Shown here one piece after another: positions 26,422-34,900 of a DNA stretch of 64,000 nucleotides. The stretch comes from Chryseobacterium antibioticum (GTDB taxonomy: Bacteria > Bacteroidota > Bacteroidia > Flavobacteriales > Weeksellaceae). How positions within the stretch are numbered: the first letter of the stretch is position 1; the number at the start of each line of letters is the position of its first letter. The stretch covers positions 62,001 through 126,000 of the forward strand of contig NZ_JABBGI010000006.1 of assembly GCF_012927325.1 (NCBI RefSeq), read 5' to 3'. Below the pieces are notes generated by a model, which saw only the letters and a list, made by a program, of their open reading frames with translations, was not told the origin of the DNA and ran no database searches. A program made the translations under genes and the position numbers.

Positions 26422-26880
26422 TTATTTTTTTATGTTTTGTATTGCGTGATCGATCTGGTTTCTGATATTTAGATCAATGGTGGGATTCATTAAAAGTATA
26501 GAATTGTTTTGTGATAACTTGCCCCCTATATTTTTGTGAAACCGAACTAGTTCTTTCAAATGTTCTTCTGAAATAAAAGAAAAAGAACTGTATAATGAAG
26601 TTTTAAAACCATCAAAATCAAAGTTTCTGATAATAGAGCGGGCCTGTTCTTTGGTAAGCAATTCCTTAGGTGGGTCTACGTTGTAGTCGAACATCTTAAG
26701 TTCAATATACCCTTTGACGTAATTCTTGAGCGCTTCTTCATAATGGGAAACTTCTATAAATTCATCGATGAGGCTTTTTTGAGCCAGATTAGCCGCCGCC
26801 GGAGGCGGAGGAAGTGTCTGAGCTCCTGCCAGAGAAAAGAATACTATAGAAAGCAACAGAAGAAAGTGCTTCATGATCAT
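26422..26880 (-). CDS. Small secreted protein, DUF2059-like
   Basis: About 152 residues. The start is placed at the ATG at 26880, two bases after the rmlB stop; the ATG at 26874 is equally possible. The N-terminus MKHFLLLLSIVFFSLAGAQ is a signal peptide. The mature part is helical, with FISEEHLKELVRFHKNIGG near the C-terminus resembling DUF2059 proteins. It lies between rmlB and rmlA in the same operon. Function unknown; a periplasmic role in envelope assembly is possible but not shown. Confidence 0.7.
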   Translation of the reverse strand: MIMKHFLLLLSIVFFSLAGAQTLPPPPAAANLAQKSLIDEFIEVSHYEEALKNYVKGYIELKMFDYNVDPPKELLTKEQARSIIRNFDFDGFKTSLYSSFSFISEEHLKELVRFHKNIGGKLSQNNSILLMNPTIDLNIRNQIDHAIQNIKK

Positions 26881-26881
26881 C

Positions 26882-27961
26882 TTAATTATATTGATTTTCG
26901 TAATATTTCTGGTAGTCACCGCTGGTTACATTCTCCAGCCATTCCTTGTTTTCCAGGTACCAGTCAATGGTTTTTCCTAAACCTTCTTCAAAAGTTACAG
27001 ACGGCTTCCATCCTAAATTTTTGTTAAGTTTGTCTGCATCGATAGCATAACGTTTGTCATGTCCGGGTCTGTCTTTCACGAATGTGATCAGTTTTTCAGA
27101 ATAGCCTTCCGGTTTTCCAAGTTTCGCATCCATTTGCTTGATCAGTTCTTTGACAAGATCAATATTCTGCCATTCGTTGAAACCTCCGATATTGTATGTT
27201 TCTCCGGTTTTTGCTTCATTGAATATCTGATGAATAGCTCTGGCATGATCTATAACGTATAGCCAGTCTCTCGTATACTTTCCGTCACCATAAATAGGCA
27301 ATGGTCTTTCGTTAATAATATTTGAGATACAAAGAGGGATCAGCTTTTCAGGAAAGTGATTCGGGCCATAGTTGTTTGAGCAGTTAGATACAATGAATGG
27401 CATTCCGTACGTATTTCCGTATGCTCTTACCAAATGGTCAGAAGCTGCTTTTGATGCGGAATACGGAGACTGTGGGTCGTAAGCAGTGGTTTCTAAAAAG
27501 AATCCGGTTTCACCAAGACTTCCGTAAACTTCGTCTGTAGAAACGTGGTAAAATAGATTTTTTCTTTTTTCGTCCGGAAATCTTCCATGTGTGTGATCAG
27601 GATTCATTGTCCAGAATTCCTTACATAAATTAAGGAGATTGGCTGTTCCGTTTACATTCGTATTGATGAAAGCCATTGGATCTGTAATACTTCTGTCCAC
27701 GTGACTTTCTGCTGCCAGATGGACAACTGCATCCGGATTGTATTTTTCAAAAACCTTTCTTAGTTCTTCAGGTTTTGTAATGTCGGCTTTTTCGAAAACA
27801 TAATTAGGTTCATTTTCAATATCCTTCAGGTTTTCTAAATTTCCTGCATAAGTAAGGGCATCTAGATTAATGATTGTAGTATTCGGATTATTTTTCACGA
27901 ATTCTCTAACGACATGGGAGCCTATAAATCCTGCTCCTCCGGTAATAATTATATTTTTCAT
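26882..27961 (-). CDS. rmlB: dTDP-glucose 4,6-dehydratase
   Basis: 359 residues of the extended SDR family. MKNIIITGGAGFIGSHVV is the NAD-binding loop; HLAAESHVDRSI, STDEVYGSLGE and the catalytic YSASKAASDHLVRAY follow. It converts dTDP-glucose to dTDP-4-keto-6-deoxyglucose, the branch point for WecE and for the FdtA/FdtB pair. Its start is directly next to the ugd stop (27961/27962), so the two are co-transcribed. Confidence 0.97.
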   Translation of the reverse strand: MKNIIITGGAGFIGSHVVREFVKNNPNTTIINLDALTYAGNLENLKDIENEPNYVFEKADITKPEELRKVFEKYNPDAVVHLAAESHVDRSITDPMAFINTNVNGTANLLNLCKEFWTMNPDHTHGRFPDEKRKNLFYHVSTDEVYGSLGETGFFLETTAYDPQSPYSASKAASDHLVRAYGNTYGMPFIVSNCSNNYGPNHFPEKLIPLCISNIINERPLPIYGDGKYTRDWLYVIDHARAIHQIFNEAKTGETYNIGGFNEWQNIDLVKELIKQMDAKLGKPEGYSEKLITFVKDRPGHDKRYAIDADKLNKNLGWKPSVTFEEGLGKTIDWYLENKEWLENVTSGDYQKYYENQYN

Positions 27962-29278
27962 CTATTTATTTTCTATGGTCTTTCTTCCTATACTTTTATA
28001 ATGGAATCCGTTTTGTTGAGGGATTTCCAATGGATACATATTTCTTCCGTCAAAAATGACTTTGTTTTTCATTTTCTTGGCCATAAGTTCAAAATTAGGA
28101 TTTTTAAATTCAGGCCATTCTGTAGCGATAAATAAAGCATCTGCATCTTCGAGTGCATCATACATTCCTTTCGCGTACTGTATTTTGTCTCCAAGAAGTT
28201 TCTGTACATTACTTTCTGCTACCGCATCATACGCAGCAATTTCTACGCCCTTTTCTAATAAAAGAGCAATATTGTCCAAAGAAGATGCTTCACGGATGTC
28301 ATCTGTGTTGGCTTTAAATGCCAGTCCCCACATCGCGATTTTCTTTCCTCTGATGTTTCCTCCGAAATATTTCTCAATTTCTGAAACCAGAATTACTTTC
28401 TGAGTCGTATTGACTCTTTCTGTGGCTTCAAGAATCTGGAAATTGAAATCTTCCTGTATTCCGGATTTAATAAGGGCTTTAACATCTTTAGGAAAACAGC
28501 TTCCGCCGTATCCAATTCCCGGGAAAAGAAATCTGTGGCCAATTCTGTCATCACTTCCCATTCCCAGTCTTACTTTATCAACGTCTGCTCCTACTTTTTC
28601 GCAGTAATTGGCGATCTCGTTCATGAACGTGATCTTTACAGCTAAGAACGAATTGGCAGCGTATTTTGTAAGTTCCGATGATTTCTCATCCATAAAGATG
28701 ATCGGAATTCCTGTATTAGTAAATGGCTGGTAAATTTGAGCCATGATATTTTTGGCTTTTTCAGAGCTTGCGCCCACCACAACTCTTGAAGGATTCATAG
28801 AATCTTCCACGGCAAAACCTTCTCTTAAGAATTCAGGGTTTGAAACTACATCAAAAGGAATATTAGTTTTGGCAGCAATCACTTCTCTCACTCTGTCTGC
28901 GGTTCCTACCGGAACGGTGCTTTTATTAACGATGACCTTATATTCGGTCATCATTTCTCCAATGTTATTGGCTACCTGAATGACATACGAAAGATCTGCA
29001 GAGCCGTCCTCACCCGGGGGTGTCGGCAATGCGAGATAAATGACTTCGCTTTTGTCCAAAGCCTCCTTAAGGTTGGTTGTGAAAAATAATCTTTCAGATT
29101 GAATGTTTCTTAAAAACATTTCTTCAAGGTTTGGCTCATAGATGGGAACAATGCCGTTTTTCAAACCTTCTACTTTCTTTTCATCAATATCAACACAGTA
29201 TACTGAATTGCCAAGTTCTGCCAGGGTAGTACCTGTAACCAGCCCTACATAACCTGTTCCTACAATTGTTATATTCAA
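27962..29278 (-). CDS. ugd: UDP-glucose 6-dehydrogenase
   Basis: 438 residues, typical length. MNITIVGTGYVGLVTGTTL binds NAD; the catalytic Cys261 lies in GYGGSCFPKDVKAL; SNPEFLREGFAVEDSMNPSRV and the C-terminal ATEWPEFKNP are also family marks. It oxidises UDP-glucose to UDP-glucuronate, a donor for uronic acids in capsule or O-antigen. UDP-ManNAc dehydrogenase (WecC) is related but ATEWPEF favours Ugd. It is the first gene of the minus-strand locus. Confidence 0.93.
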   Translation of the reverse strand: MNITIVGTGYVGLVTGTTLAELGNSVYCVDIDEKKVEGLKNGIVPIYEPNLEEMFLRNIQSERLFFTTNLKEALDKSEVIYLALPTPPGEDGSADLSYVIQVANNIGEMMTEYKVIVNKSTVPVGTADRVREVIAAKTNIPFDVVSNPEFLREGFAVEDSMNPSRVVVGASSEKAKNIMAQIYQPFTNTGIPIIFMDEKSSELTKYAANSFLAVKITFMNEIANYCEKVGADVDKVRLGMGSDDRIGHRFLFPGIGYGGSCFPKDVKALIKSGIQEDFNFQILEATERVNTTQKVILVSEIEKYFGGNIRGKKIAMWGLAFKANTDDIREASSLDNIALLLEKGVEIAAYDAVAESNVQKLLGDKIQYAKGMYDALEDADALFIATEWPEFKNPNFELMAKKMKNKVIFDGRNMYPLEIPQQNGFHYKSIGRKTIENK

Positions 29279-29302
29279 AATGTATGTTTTTAAATTTTAG
29301 CA

Positions 29303-29310
29303 CAAAAATA
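29303..29310 (-). promoter_or_regulatory. Putative -7 element of the ugd promoter
   Basis: The minus strand reads TATTTTTG, matching TAnnTTTG, 24 bases before the ugd ATG. No good -33 element is seen. It lies back to back with the rimP promoter in the same divergent intergenic region. Confidence 0.45.
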
Positions 29311-29386
29311 ATAAAAATACTTTCACATGCTTCTTTAATTTGCCTTAATGAAAATTTTAATGTATTTAGTTGATAACTAACTAGAT

Positions 29387-29417
29387 TTTGCTTTTTTAGA
29401 AAAAATGCGTATATTTG
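29387..29417 (+). promoter_or_regulatory. Bacteroidota-type promoter of rimP-nusA-infB
   Basis: TTTG at 29387-29390, a 19-base spacer, then TATATTTG at 29410-29417. This matches the Bacteroidota primary sigma consensus (TTTG, 19-21 bases, TAnnTTTG) exactly. Transcription should start about 29424, leaving a leader of about 70 bases before rimP. Confidence 0.85.
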
Positions 29418-29437
29418 CAGAGGATTTACAGGAAAAA

Positions 29438-29488
29438 ATGAAAAGGCTTCGGAAGAAAGCCTTTTTTCGTACTGGTAAATCAAGATAA
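29438..29488 (+). CDS. Possible 16-residue basic leader peptide upstream of rimP
   Basis: The ATG at 29438 is preceded by AGGAAAAA, a plausible ribosome site, and opens the frame MKRLRKKAFFRTGKSR ending TAA at 29486-29488, seven bases before the rimP ATG. Seven of 16 residues are Arg or Lys. The frame lies wholly inside the predicted leader and contains the hairpin at 29442-29464. A short frame can arise by chance; translation is not shown. Confidence 0.35.
   Translation: MKRLRKKAFFRTGKSR
29442..29467 (+). terminator. Terminator-like hairpin in the rimP leader (possible attenuator)
   Basis: AAAGGCTT (29442-29449) pairs with AAGCCTTT (29457-29464) around a 7-base loop, and T continues to 29467. 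It sits between the promoter and rimP, so if it acts it would reduce read-through into rimP-nusA-infB. A ribosome on the overlapping small frame would cover the stem. The opposite direction is less T-rich. Confidence 0.5.
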
Positions 29489-29495
29489 TTAATGT

Positions 29496-29963
29496 ATGGA
29501 GTTTAGAAAAAGAATTGAAGAATTATTAAACGAATTCCTTGAGACTAGAGAGGATTTGTTTCTTGTTGATCTAAAGATTTCTGCAGGAGATGATATTACG
29601 GCAATCTTAGACGGTGATAATGGGGTGACTCTTCAGGACTGCCTAGATGCAAGCCGCGCTATAGAGTTTAATATGGATCGTGAAGAGCATGACTTCAGCC
29701 TTCAGGTAATGTCTGCAGGATTGAGCGAGCCACTATCGGCTCCCAGACAGTTCAAGAAAAATTTCGGAAGAGAGATTGAAGTAATGCTGAATGATTCTTC
29801 CAAGATTGAAGGCGAGTTGGCTAAAGTGGATGATGAAAAGATCACACTTATTTTACGCTACCGAAAACCGAAAGATATCGGAAAAGGGAAAGTGGATGTG
29901 GAGGAGGAAAAAGAAATTCCTTACTCTGAGATAAAAAAGGCGTTAGTAGTAATTAAATTTTAA
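29496..29963 (+). CDS. rimP: Ribosome maturation factor RimP
   Basis: 155 residues. FLVDLKISAGDDITAILDG, VTLQDCLDASRAIEFNMDRE and FSLQVMSAGLSEPLSAPRQF are in the order of the N-terminal RimP domain, and the C-terminal half (residues ~90-155) is the small beta barrel. It helps 30S subunit maturation. Standing first in rimP-nusA-infB is the usual bacterial order, which confirms the call. Confidence 0.95.
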   Translation: MEFRKRIEELLNEFLETREDLFLVDLKISAGDDITAILDGDNGVTLQDCLDASRAIEFNMDREEHDFSLQVMSAGLSEPLSAPRQFKKNFGREIEVMLNDSSKIEGELAKVDDEKITLILRYRKPKDIGKGKVDVEEEKEIPYSEIKKALVVIKF

Positions 29964-29978
29964 AAGAAAAAAGAATAG

Positions 29979-31214
29979 ATGGATAATATAGCGTTGATTG
30001 AATCCTTTGGTGATTTTAAAGACGAAAAGGGGATCAGTAAGATTGATCTTATGGCGATTATTGAAGATTCACTGAAGACTCTTTTGAGAAAAAGATTTGA
30101 TTCAGATGATCATTTTGATGTAATTGTGAATCCTGATAAAGGAGATTTTCAGATATTTTTAAATAAAACGATTGTAGAGGACGAGATGTCCGAAGATGAT
30201 GATCTGGAAATTGAACTTTCTGAAGCTAAAAAGATTGACCCTACTTTTGAAGTAGGTGAAGATTTTACGATGGAAATTCCTGTTGCCCAATTGGGAAGAA
30301 GAAATATCCTTACTTTAAAGCAGATCCTGGCGACAAAACTTCAGGAGCATAATAATGCAATGCTTTATGAGCAGTTCAGAGATAAAATCGGGGAAATTGT
30401 TATTGGAGAAATTCACCACATCCGTCACAAACATGTGATCTTATTGGATGATGAGGAGAACGAATTCATTTTGCCAAAAGAAAACCAGATCCCGTCCGAC
30501 TTCTTTAAAAAGGGTGAAAATATCAGAGCTATTGTTGAAACAGTAGATTTTAAAGGTTCAAAACCGCAAATTATTATTTCCAGAACTGCACCTAAATTCC
30601 TAGAGAAATTATTAGAGCTGGAAATTCCTGAGATCCAGGACGGAACCATTATGCTTAAAAAAGTAGTGAGAATTCCTGGTGAGAAGGCGAAGATCGCAGT
30701 AGATGCTTACGATGACAGAATAGATCCTGTAGGCGCCTGTGTGGGGGTGAAAGGATCAAGAATTCATGGTGTGGTAAGAGAGTTGAGAAATGAAAACATC
30801 GATGTTATTCAGTGGTCTAAAAACCCTGAAATTTTGGTAAAGAGAGCTTTAGGAAATGTTACCATCAACAAAATTGATATCAACGAGGATTCAAACTATG
30901 CTTTAGTTTATACGCCGGTTGAAGAGATTTCTAAAGTAATTGGAAAACAAGGGCAGAATATCAGACTGGCTTCTTGGTTGACAGGATATGAAATTGATGT
31001 ATTTAGAGAAGCTAGCGAGGATGACGATGTTGATTTGAGAGAATTTAATGACGATATCGAGCAGTGGATTTTGGATGAATTTAAGAAAGTAGGTCTTACT
31101 ACTGCGAAATCAGTATTAGATAAGGATACTGAAAGTCTTTTAAATATGGTAGATCTTGAAGAGGAAACTATCGAAGATGTAAAGCGTATTCTAAAAGAAG
31201 AATTTGAAGATTAA
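29979..31214 (+). CDS. nusA: Transcription termination/antitermination protein NusA
   Basis: 411 residues. An N-terminal RNA polymerase-binding domain (about 1-125) is followed by an S1 domain (about 130-200; IVIGEIHHIRHKHVILLDD) and two KH domains (VGACVGVKGSRIHGVVREL and VIGKQGQNIRLASWLTGYE). A short C-terminal helical segment ends EDVKRILKEEFED. The long acidic repeats of the E. coli protein are absent, as usual in Bacteroidota. It modulates pausing and termination. It begins 15 bases after rimP. Confidence 0.97.
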   Translation: MDNIALIESFGDFKDEKGISKIDLMAIIEDSLKTLLRKRFDSDDHFDVIVNPDKGDFQIFLNKTIVEDEMSEDDDLEIELSEAKKIDPTFEVGEDFTMEIPVAQLGRRNILTLKQILATKLQEHNNAMLYEQFRDKIGEIVIGEIHHIRHKHVILLDDEENEFILPKENQIPSDFFKKGENIRAIVETVDFKGSKPQIIISRTAPKFLEKLLELEIPEIQDGTIMLKKVVRIPGEKAKIAVDAYDDRIDPVGACVGVKGSRIHGVVRELRNENIDVIQWSKNPEILVKRALGNVTINKIDINEDSNYALVYTPVEEISKVIGKQGQNIRLASWLTGYEIDVFREASEDDDVDLREFNDDIEQWILDEFKKVGLTTAKSVLDKDTESLLNMVDLEEETIEDVKRILKEEFED

Positions 31215-31294
31215 GATTTTTAATAAATTTTAATAAAACAGTAAAAAAGAAATACTTTAATTTTAAGAATTAAAAAAAATAGTAAATAATATAG

Positions 31295-34261
31295 ATGCCA
31301 AAAATAAGATTAAATAAAGCGGTTAAGGAATTCAACATTTCGATGTCTAGATTGGTAGAGTTTTTACAGTCAAAAGATTTCGAAGTTGAAAACAATCCTA
31401 ACGCTCAATTAGAAGAAGCGGCATATTCTGCATTGGAGGCTGAGTTTGCCAAAGACGGTGAACAACGAAAAGCTTCCCATGAGGTGGTAATCACGAAAGT
31501 TCCGGAAGAAAAACTGGAAATTGAAGAAAAGAAAACCCCTGAAGTAATAAGAGCTAAAGCAAATAAACCAGAAACTAAGATTTTAGGTAAAATAGATCTT
31601 GAATCTAAAGGACCTGAAGTTGAAGAAGCACCTGCGCCTGCAGCACCAGTACAAGCGCCTGTACCCGTAGCTGCACCGGTTGAAGAGAAGAAAGAAGAAG
31701 TTGTGGCTGAACCGGAAGTTAAAGCAACTCCTGAAAAACAGGAATTCAAAGTTCTGGACAAAATAGATCTGTCCCAAATAGAATCTAGAAATAGACCTGT
31801 AAAAAAAGATAAACCCAAAATGGAGGAGAAAAAAGAAGAGGAAAAACCGGCAGAACCTGTGAAAGAAACTCCAAAACAGCCAGAACCTGTTGCTGAAACG
31901 AAGGCAGAGCCTCAAAAACCAGCTGAGCCTGAATCTCAGAAAATTGAAACTGTTTATCAGAAACTTGACGGTCCTAAGATCGTAGGGGAAAAGATAGACT
32001 TAACGCAATTTGCACCAAAACCTGGTTCAGGCGCTAAAAAGAAAAGAAAGAGAATTGAAAAACCAGGCGGTCCAAACCAACCGGGCCAAGGGAATAATCA
32101 AAACTCTGGAAACAATAACAATAACCAAGGAGGTCAAAACCGTCCGCAAGGTCAGGGAGGCCCAGGAGGTAACCGTCCACCAGGTCCAGGAGGTCCGGGA
32201 GGAAACCGTCCACCAGGACAGGGAGGTCCAGGAGGTAACCGTTTTGGAAACAACCAGGGAAATCGTCCGCCGGGTCAAGGAGGAGGATTCAAAAAAGGTC
32301 CAGGCGGAAACAATACTAACAACAGACCTGGTCAAAGAACGATGCCTGTTGAGCTTACTGATGAGCAGGTTAAAAACCAGATCAAGGAAACCCTTGAAAA
32401 ACTTACCAACAAAGGAGGTAAGTCTAAATCTGCAAAACACAGAAAAGACAAGAGAACATACCGTAGAGAACAGGACGAACGTCAGCAAGAAATTGACGCT
32501 CAGGACAGAACATTAAAGGTAACTGAATTCATCACAGTAGGTGAACTGGCTAGTTTAATGAATGTTTCTCCTACAGAAGTTATTTCTGCTTGTTTCTCAC
32601 TAGGGGTAATGGTAACCATGAACCAAAGACTTGAAGCAGATACCTTATTATTGGTTGCCGATGAATTTGGATTTAAAATTGAGTTCTCAGATGCTGATCT
32701 GGAAGAAGTAGAATCTGAAGAAGATATGGATACTGAAGAGGATCTTTCCTCTAGAGCACCAATTGTAACGGTAATGGGGCACGTTGACCACGGTAAAACA
32801 TCTCTACTTGACTACATCAGAAAAACAAATGTTATTGCTGGTGAATCAGGAGGTATTACACAGCACATTGGAGCATACAACGTAAAATTAGAAAACGGGC
32901 AAAGAATTACATTCTTAGATACACCGGGTCACGAAGCGTTTACCGCGATGAGAGCCAGAGGTGCTCAGATCACCGATATTGCAATTATTGTAATTGCAGC
33001 TGATGATGATGTGATGCCACAAACGAGAGAAGCAATTTCTCACGCACAGGCAGCAGGAGTACCAATGATCATTGCATTGAACAAAGTGGATAGACCAAGC
33101 GCTAATCCTGATAATATCCGTCAGCAGCTTTCTGGAATGAACATCTTAGTGGAAGAATGGGGAGGAAATGTTCAGGCACAGGAAATTTCCGCGAAGTTTG
33201 GTAACAATATGGACGTTCTATTGGAGAAAGTATTACTTCAGGCAGAAATGCTTGATCTGAAAGCTAATCCGGATAGAGCAGCTCAAGGTGTTGTTATTGA
33301 AGCTTCATTAGATAAAGGGAGAGGATATGTTGCTACAATGTTAGTACAGGCCGGTACCTTAAAGGTTGGTGATTACGTAGTCGCTGGTAAAAACCACGGT
33401 AAAGTAAAAGCAATGCTTGATGAAAGAGGTAGAAACCTTAAAGAAGCTGGGCCGTCAATTCCTGTTACCATCTTAGGTTTAGATGGAGCACCGACAGCTG
33501 GTGATAAGTTTAAGGTATATGCAGACGAAAGTGAAGCTAAAACCATTGCTAATAAGAGAGAACAACTACAGAGAGAACTTTCAATAAGAACTAAAAAGCA
33601 TACTACGCTTGAAGAACTTGGAAGAAGAATCGCATTAGGTGAGTTCAAGGAATTGAATATTATCCTGAAAGGTGACGTAGATGGTTCCGTAGAAGCATTA
33701 TCTGATCAGTTACAGAGATTATCTACAGCAGAGATCAATGTGAATATCCTACATAAAGGAGTTGGACAGATTACCGAATCTGATGTTAACTTAGCTACAG
33801 CTTCTGATGCGATTATCATCGGATTTAACGTAAGAGCGGGTGCTAATGCTAAAGAATTAGCGGATAAAGAAGAGATCGAGATCAGAACATATTCAGTAAT
33901 TTATGCTGCGATTGATGAGGTTAAAGAAGCTATGGAAGGCATGCTTTCTCCTGAGATCAAAGAACAGGTGATGGGTAATGTTGAGATCAGAGAAGTATTC
34001 AAAATCTCTAAAGTGGGTACCATTGCAGGATGTATGGTTCTTTCAGGAAAAGTAACGAGAAGCTCGAAAGTAAGAGTACTTAGAGACGGTATCGTTAAAT
34101 TTGACGGAGAACTGGAAAGCTTGAAGCGTTTTAAAGACGACGTAAGAGAAGTAACCAAAGGTTACGAATGTGGTCTGAACCTGAAAGGGTACAACGATAT
34201 TGAGACCGGAGATATTCTTGAAGTCTACGAACAAGTAGCCGTTAAGAAAAAACTGAAATAA
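31295..34261 (+). CDS. infB: Translation initiation factor IF-2
   Basis: 988 residues. An N-terminal IF2_N helical domain ([20 protein letters not shown]) is followed by a long disordered linker: a Glu/Lys/Pro/Ala-rich part (about 60-240) and a Gly/Pro/Asn/Gln-rich part (about 255-350) with repeats of [10 protein letters not shown]. Then a second IF2_N ([20 protein letters not shown]), a GTPase domain with GHVDHGKTS (near residue 495), [12 protein letters not shown], and domains II-IV ending in [10 protein letters not shown]. It places initiator tRNA on the 30S subunit. The preceding 80 bases are AT-rich with no gene. Confidence 0.97.
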   Translation: MPKIRLNKAVKEFNISMSRLVEFLQSKDFEVENNPNAQLEEAAYSALEAEFAKDGEQRKASHEVVITKVPEEKLEIEEKKTPEVIRAKANKPETKILGKIDLESKGPEVEEAPAPAAPVQAPVPVAAPVEEKKEEVVAEPEVKATPEKQEFKVLDKIDLSQIESRNRPVKKDKPKMEEKKEEEKPAEPVKETPKQPEPVAETKAEPQKPAEPESQKIETVYQKLDGPKIVGEKIDLTQFAPKPGSGAKKKRKRIEKPGGPNQPGQGNNQNSGNNNNNQGGQNRPQGQGGPGGNRPPGPGGPGGNRPPGQGGPGGNRFGNNQGNRPPGQGGGFKKGPGGNNTNNRPGQRTMPVELTDEQVKNQIKETLEKLTNKGGKSKSAKHRKDKRTYRREQDERQQEIDAQDRTLKVTEFITVGELASLMNVSPTEVISACFSLGVMVTMNQRLEADTLLLVADEFGFKIEFSDADLEEVESEEDMDTEEDLSSRAPIVTVMGHVDHGKTSLLDYIRKTNVIAGESGGITQHIGAYNVKLENGQRITFLDTPGHEAFTAMRARGAQITDIAIIVIAADDDVMPQTREAISHAQAAGVPMIIALNKVDRPSANPDNIRQQLSGMNILVEEWGGNVQAQEISAKFGNNMDVLLEKVLLQAEMLDLKANPDRAAQGVVIEASLDKGRGYVATMLVQAGTLKVGDYVVAGKNHGKVKAMLDERGRNLKEAGPSIPVTILGLDGAPTAGDKFKVYADESEAKTIANKREQLQRELSIRTKKHTTLEELGRRIALGEFKELNIILKGDVDGSVEALSDQLQRLSTAEINVNILHKGVGQITESDVNLATASDAIIIGFNVRAGANAKELADKEEIEIRTYSVIYAAIDEVKEAMEGMLSPEIKEQVMGNVEIREVFKISKVGTIAGCMVLSGKVTRSSKVRVLRDGIVKFDGELESLKRFKDDVREVTKGYECGLNLKGYNDIETGDILEVYEQVAVKKKLK
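32130..32300 (+). repeat. Short in-frame repeats coding the Gly/Pro/Asn linker of IF-2
   Basis: Three to four imperfect copies of a unit coding [10 protein letters not shown], with the DNA core ccaggaggtaaccgtcc repeated at roughly 40-base spacing. Codons vary between copies, so the peptide rather than the DNA is conserved. Copy number could change by slippage. Confidence 0.7.
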
Positions 34262-34283
34262 TAGTTTTTTTAATATAAATATG

Positions 34284-34312
34284 AAAGCCACTTTTTATAA
34301 AGTGGCTTTTTT
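34284..34312 (+). terminator. Terminator after infB
   Basis: AAAGCCACTTT / AAAGTGGCTTT, an 11-base stem with a 4-base loop, followed by T to 34312. It ends rimP-nusA-infB. Confidence 0.9.
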
Positions 34313-34800
34313 GTGTTTGATTGTTATTTGTGTTAATAATTGATGGGGATACGATTGTATGAATATTAAAAAGTATAGCAGGAAGATATGTTAATGTATT
34401 AGTACGAATTTTAATAATCTTGGAAATTGAAAATAACATAAAGTATTATTATGTTGATTATAAATGAAAGTATGGTTTTAAATATTAGATATGATTAGGT
34501 TTTGAATAAGTATTATAGTAGTTCGAATTAGCCATTAAATCTATGGTTTGTATTATGTTTGAAATCGTAAATGTGTGTAAATCAAATTTTTATAAAATAG
34601 TATTTTTATGTATTGTGTTAAATTTAGAATTATTCTAAATTATTGTTTTGGTAATTAAATTAAATGTAAAATAAGTGTTTAATTTTTATTTTATTTATTT
34701 TATTGATTGATTATTACTTGAATAATTATTTAATAATTATTCATTGTTTTGGGATAATTGTTGCATTTGTATCTGTTTTATTAGTTGTTTGTGCATTTTA
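34313..34800. other. AT-rich intergenic region before the first SusC/SusD locus
   Basis: About 490 bases with no convincing gene on either strand. The composition is very AT-rich, mostly runs of T, A and TAAT. The one structured element is a perfect 11-base inverted repeat, GAATAATTATT / AATAATTATTC, with a one-base spacer at 34720-34742, about 60 bases upstream of the promoter; it may be a regulator site. Confidence 0.6.
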
Positions 34801-34832
34801 TTTGTAAATATTAGTATTTATTAACATATTTG
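34801..34832 (+). promoter_or_regulatory. Promoter of the first SusC gene
   Basis: TTTG (34801-34804), a 20-base spacer, and CATATTTG (34825-34832), one base off TAnnTTTG. The same arrangement, base for base in most of the spacer, precedes the second SusC gene at 41144-41175, which strengthens the call. Confidence 0.65.
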
Positions 34833-34900
34833 CTGGATGAATATTAAAATTTGTTAATATGAATGTTAAAATACGTGTATTGAGTGTTGGCGTTCTGTTT
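34801..34900 (+). repeat. Duplicated SusC promoter and 5' coding region, copy 1
   Basis: From the -33 element through the first dozen codons this segment is nearly the same as 41144-41245. Shared stretches include tatttattaacatatttg and the run from attaaaatttgttaat through the start codon to cgtgtattgagtg. Beyond the signal peptide the genes diverge. Confidence 0.8.

Noticed and set aside
28056..28979. Several open frames antisense to ugd
   Set aside because: They are mirror frames of a highly conserved enzyme, with Ser/Ile-rich products and no ribosome site or neighbour support.
29442..29467. Minus-strand terminator for ugd
   Set aside because: ugd starts at 29278 and is transcribed away from this point, so the hairpin cannot end it; it lies in the rimP leader.
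32130..32300. Possible CRISPR-like or minisatellite array
   Set aside because: The repeats are imperfect, in frame and code the Gly/Pro/Asn linker of IF-2; there are no spacers of constant length and no cas genes.
31405..32516. Long open frames opposite or out of frame with infB, including a 168-codon plus-strand frame
   Set aside because: They lie in the low-complexity linker of IF-2, where codon bias leaves other frames open. Their products are Arg/Thr/Val or Ser/Phe repeats without family resemblance.
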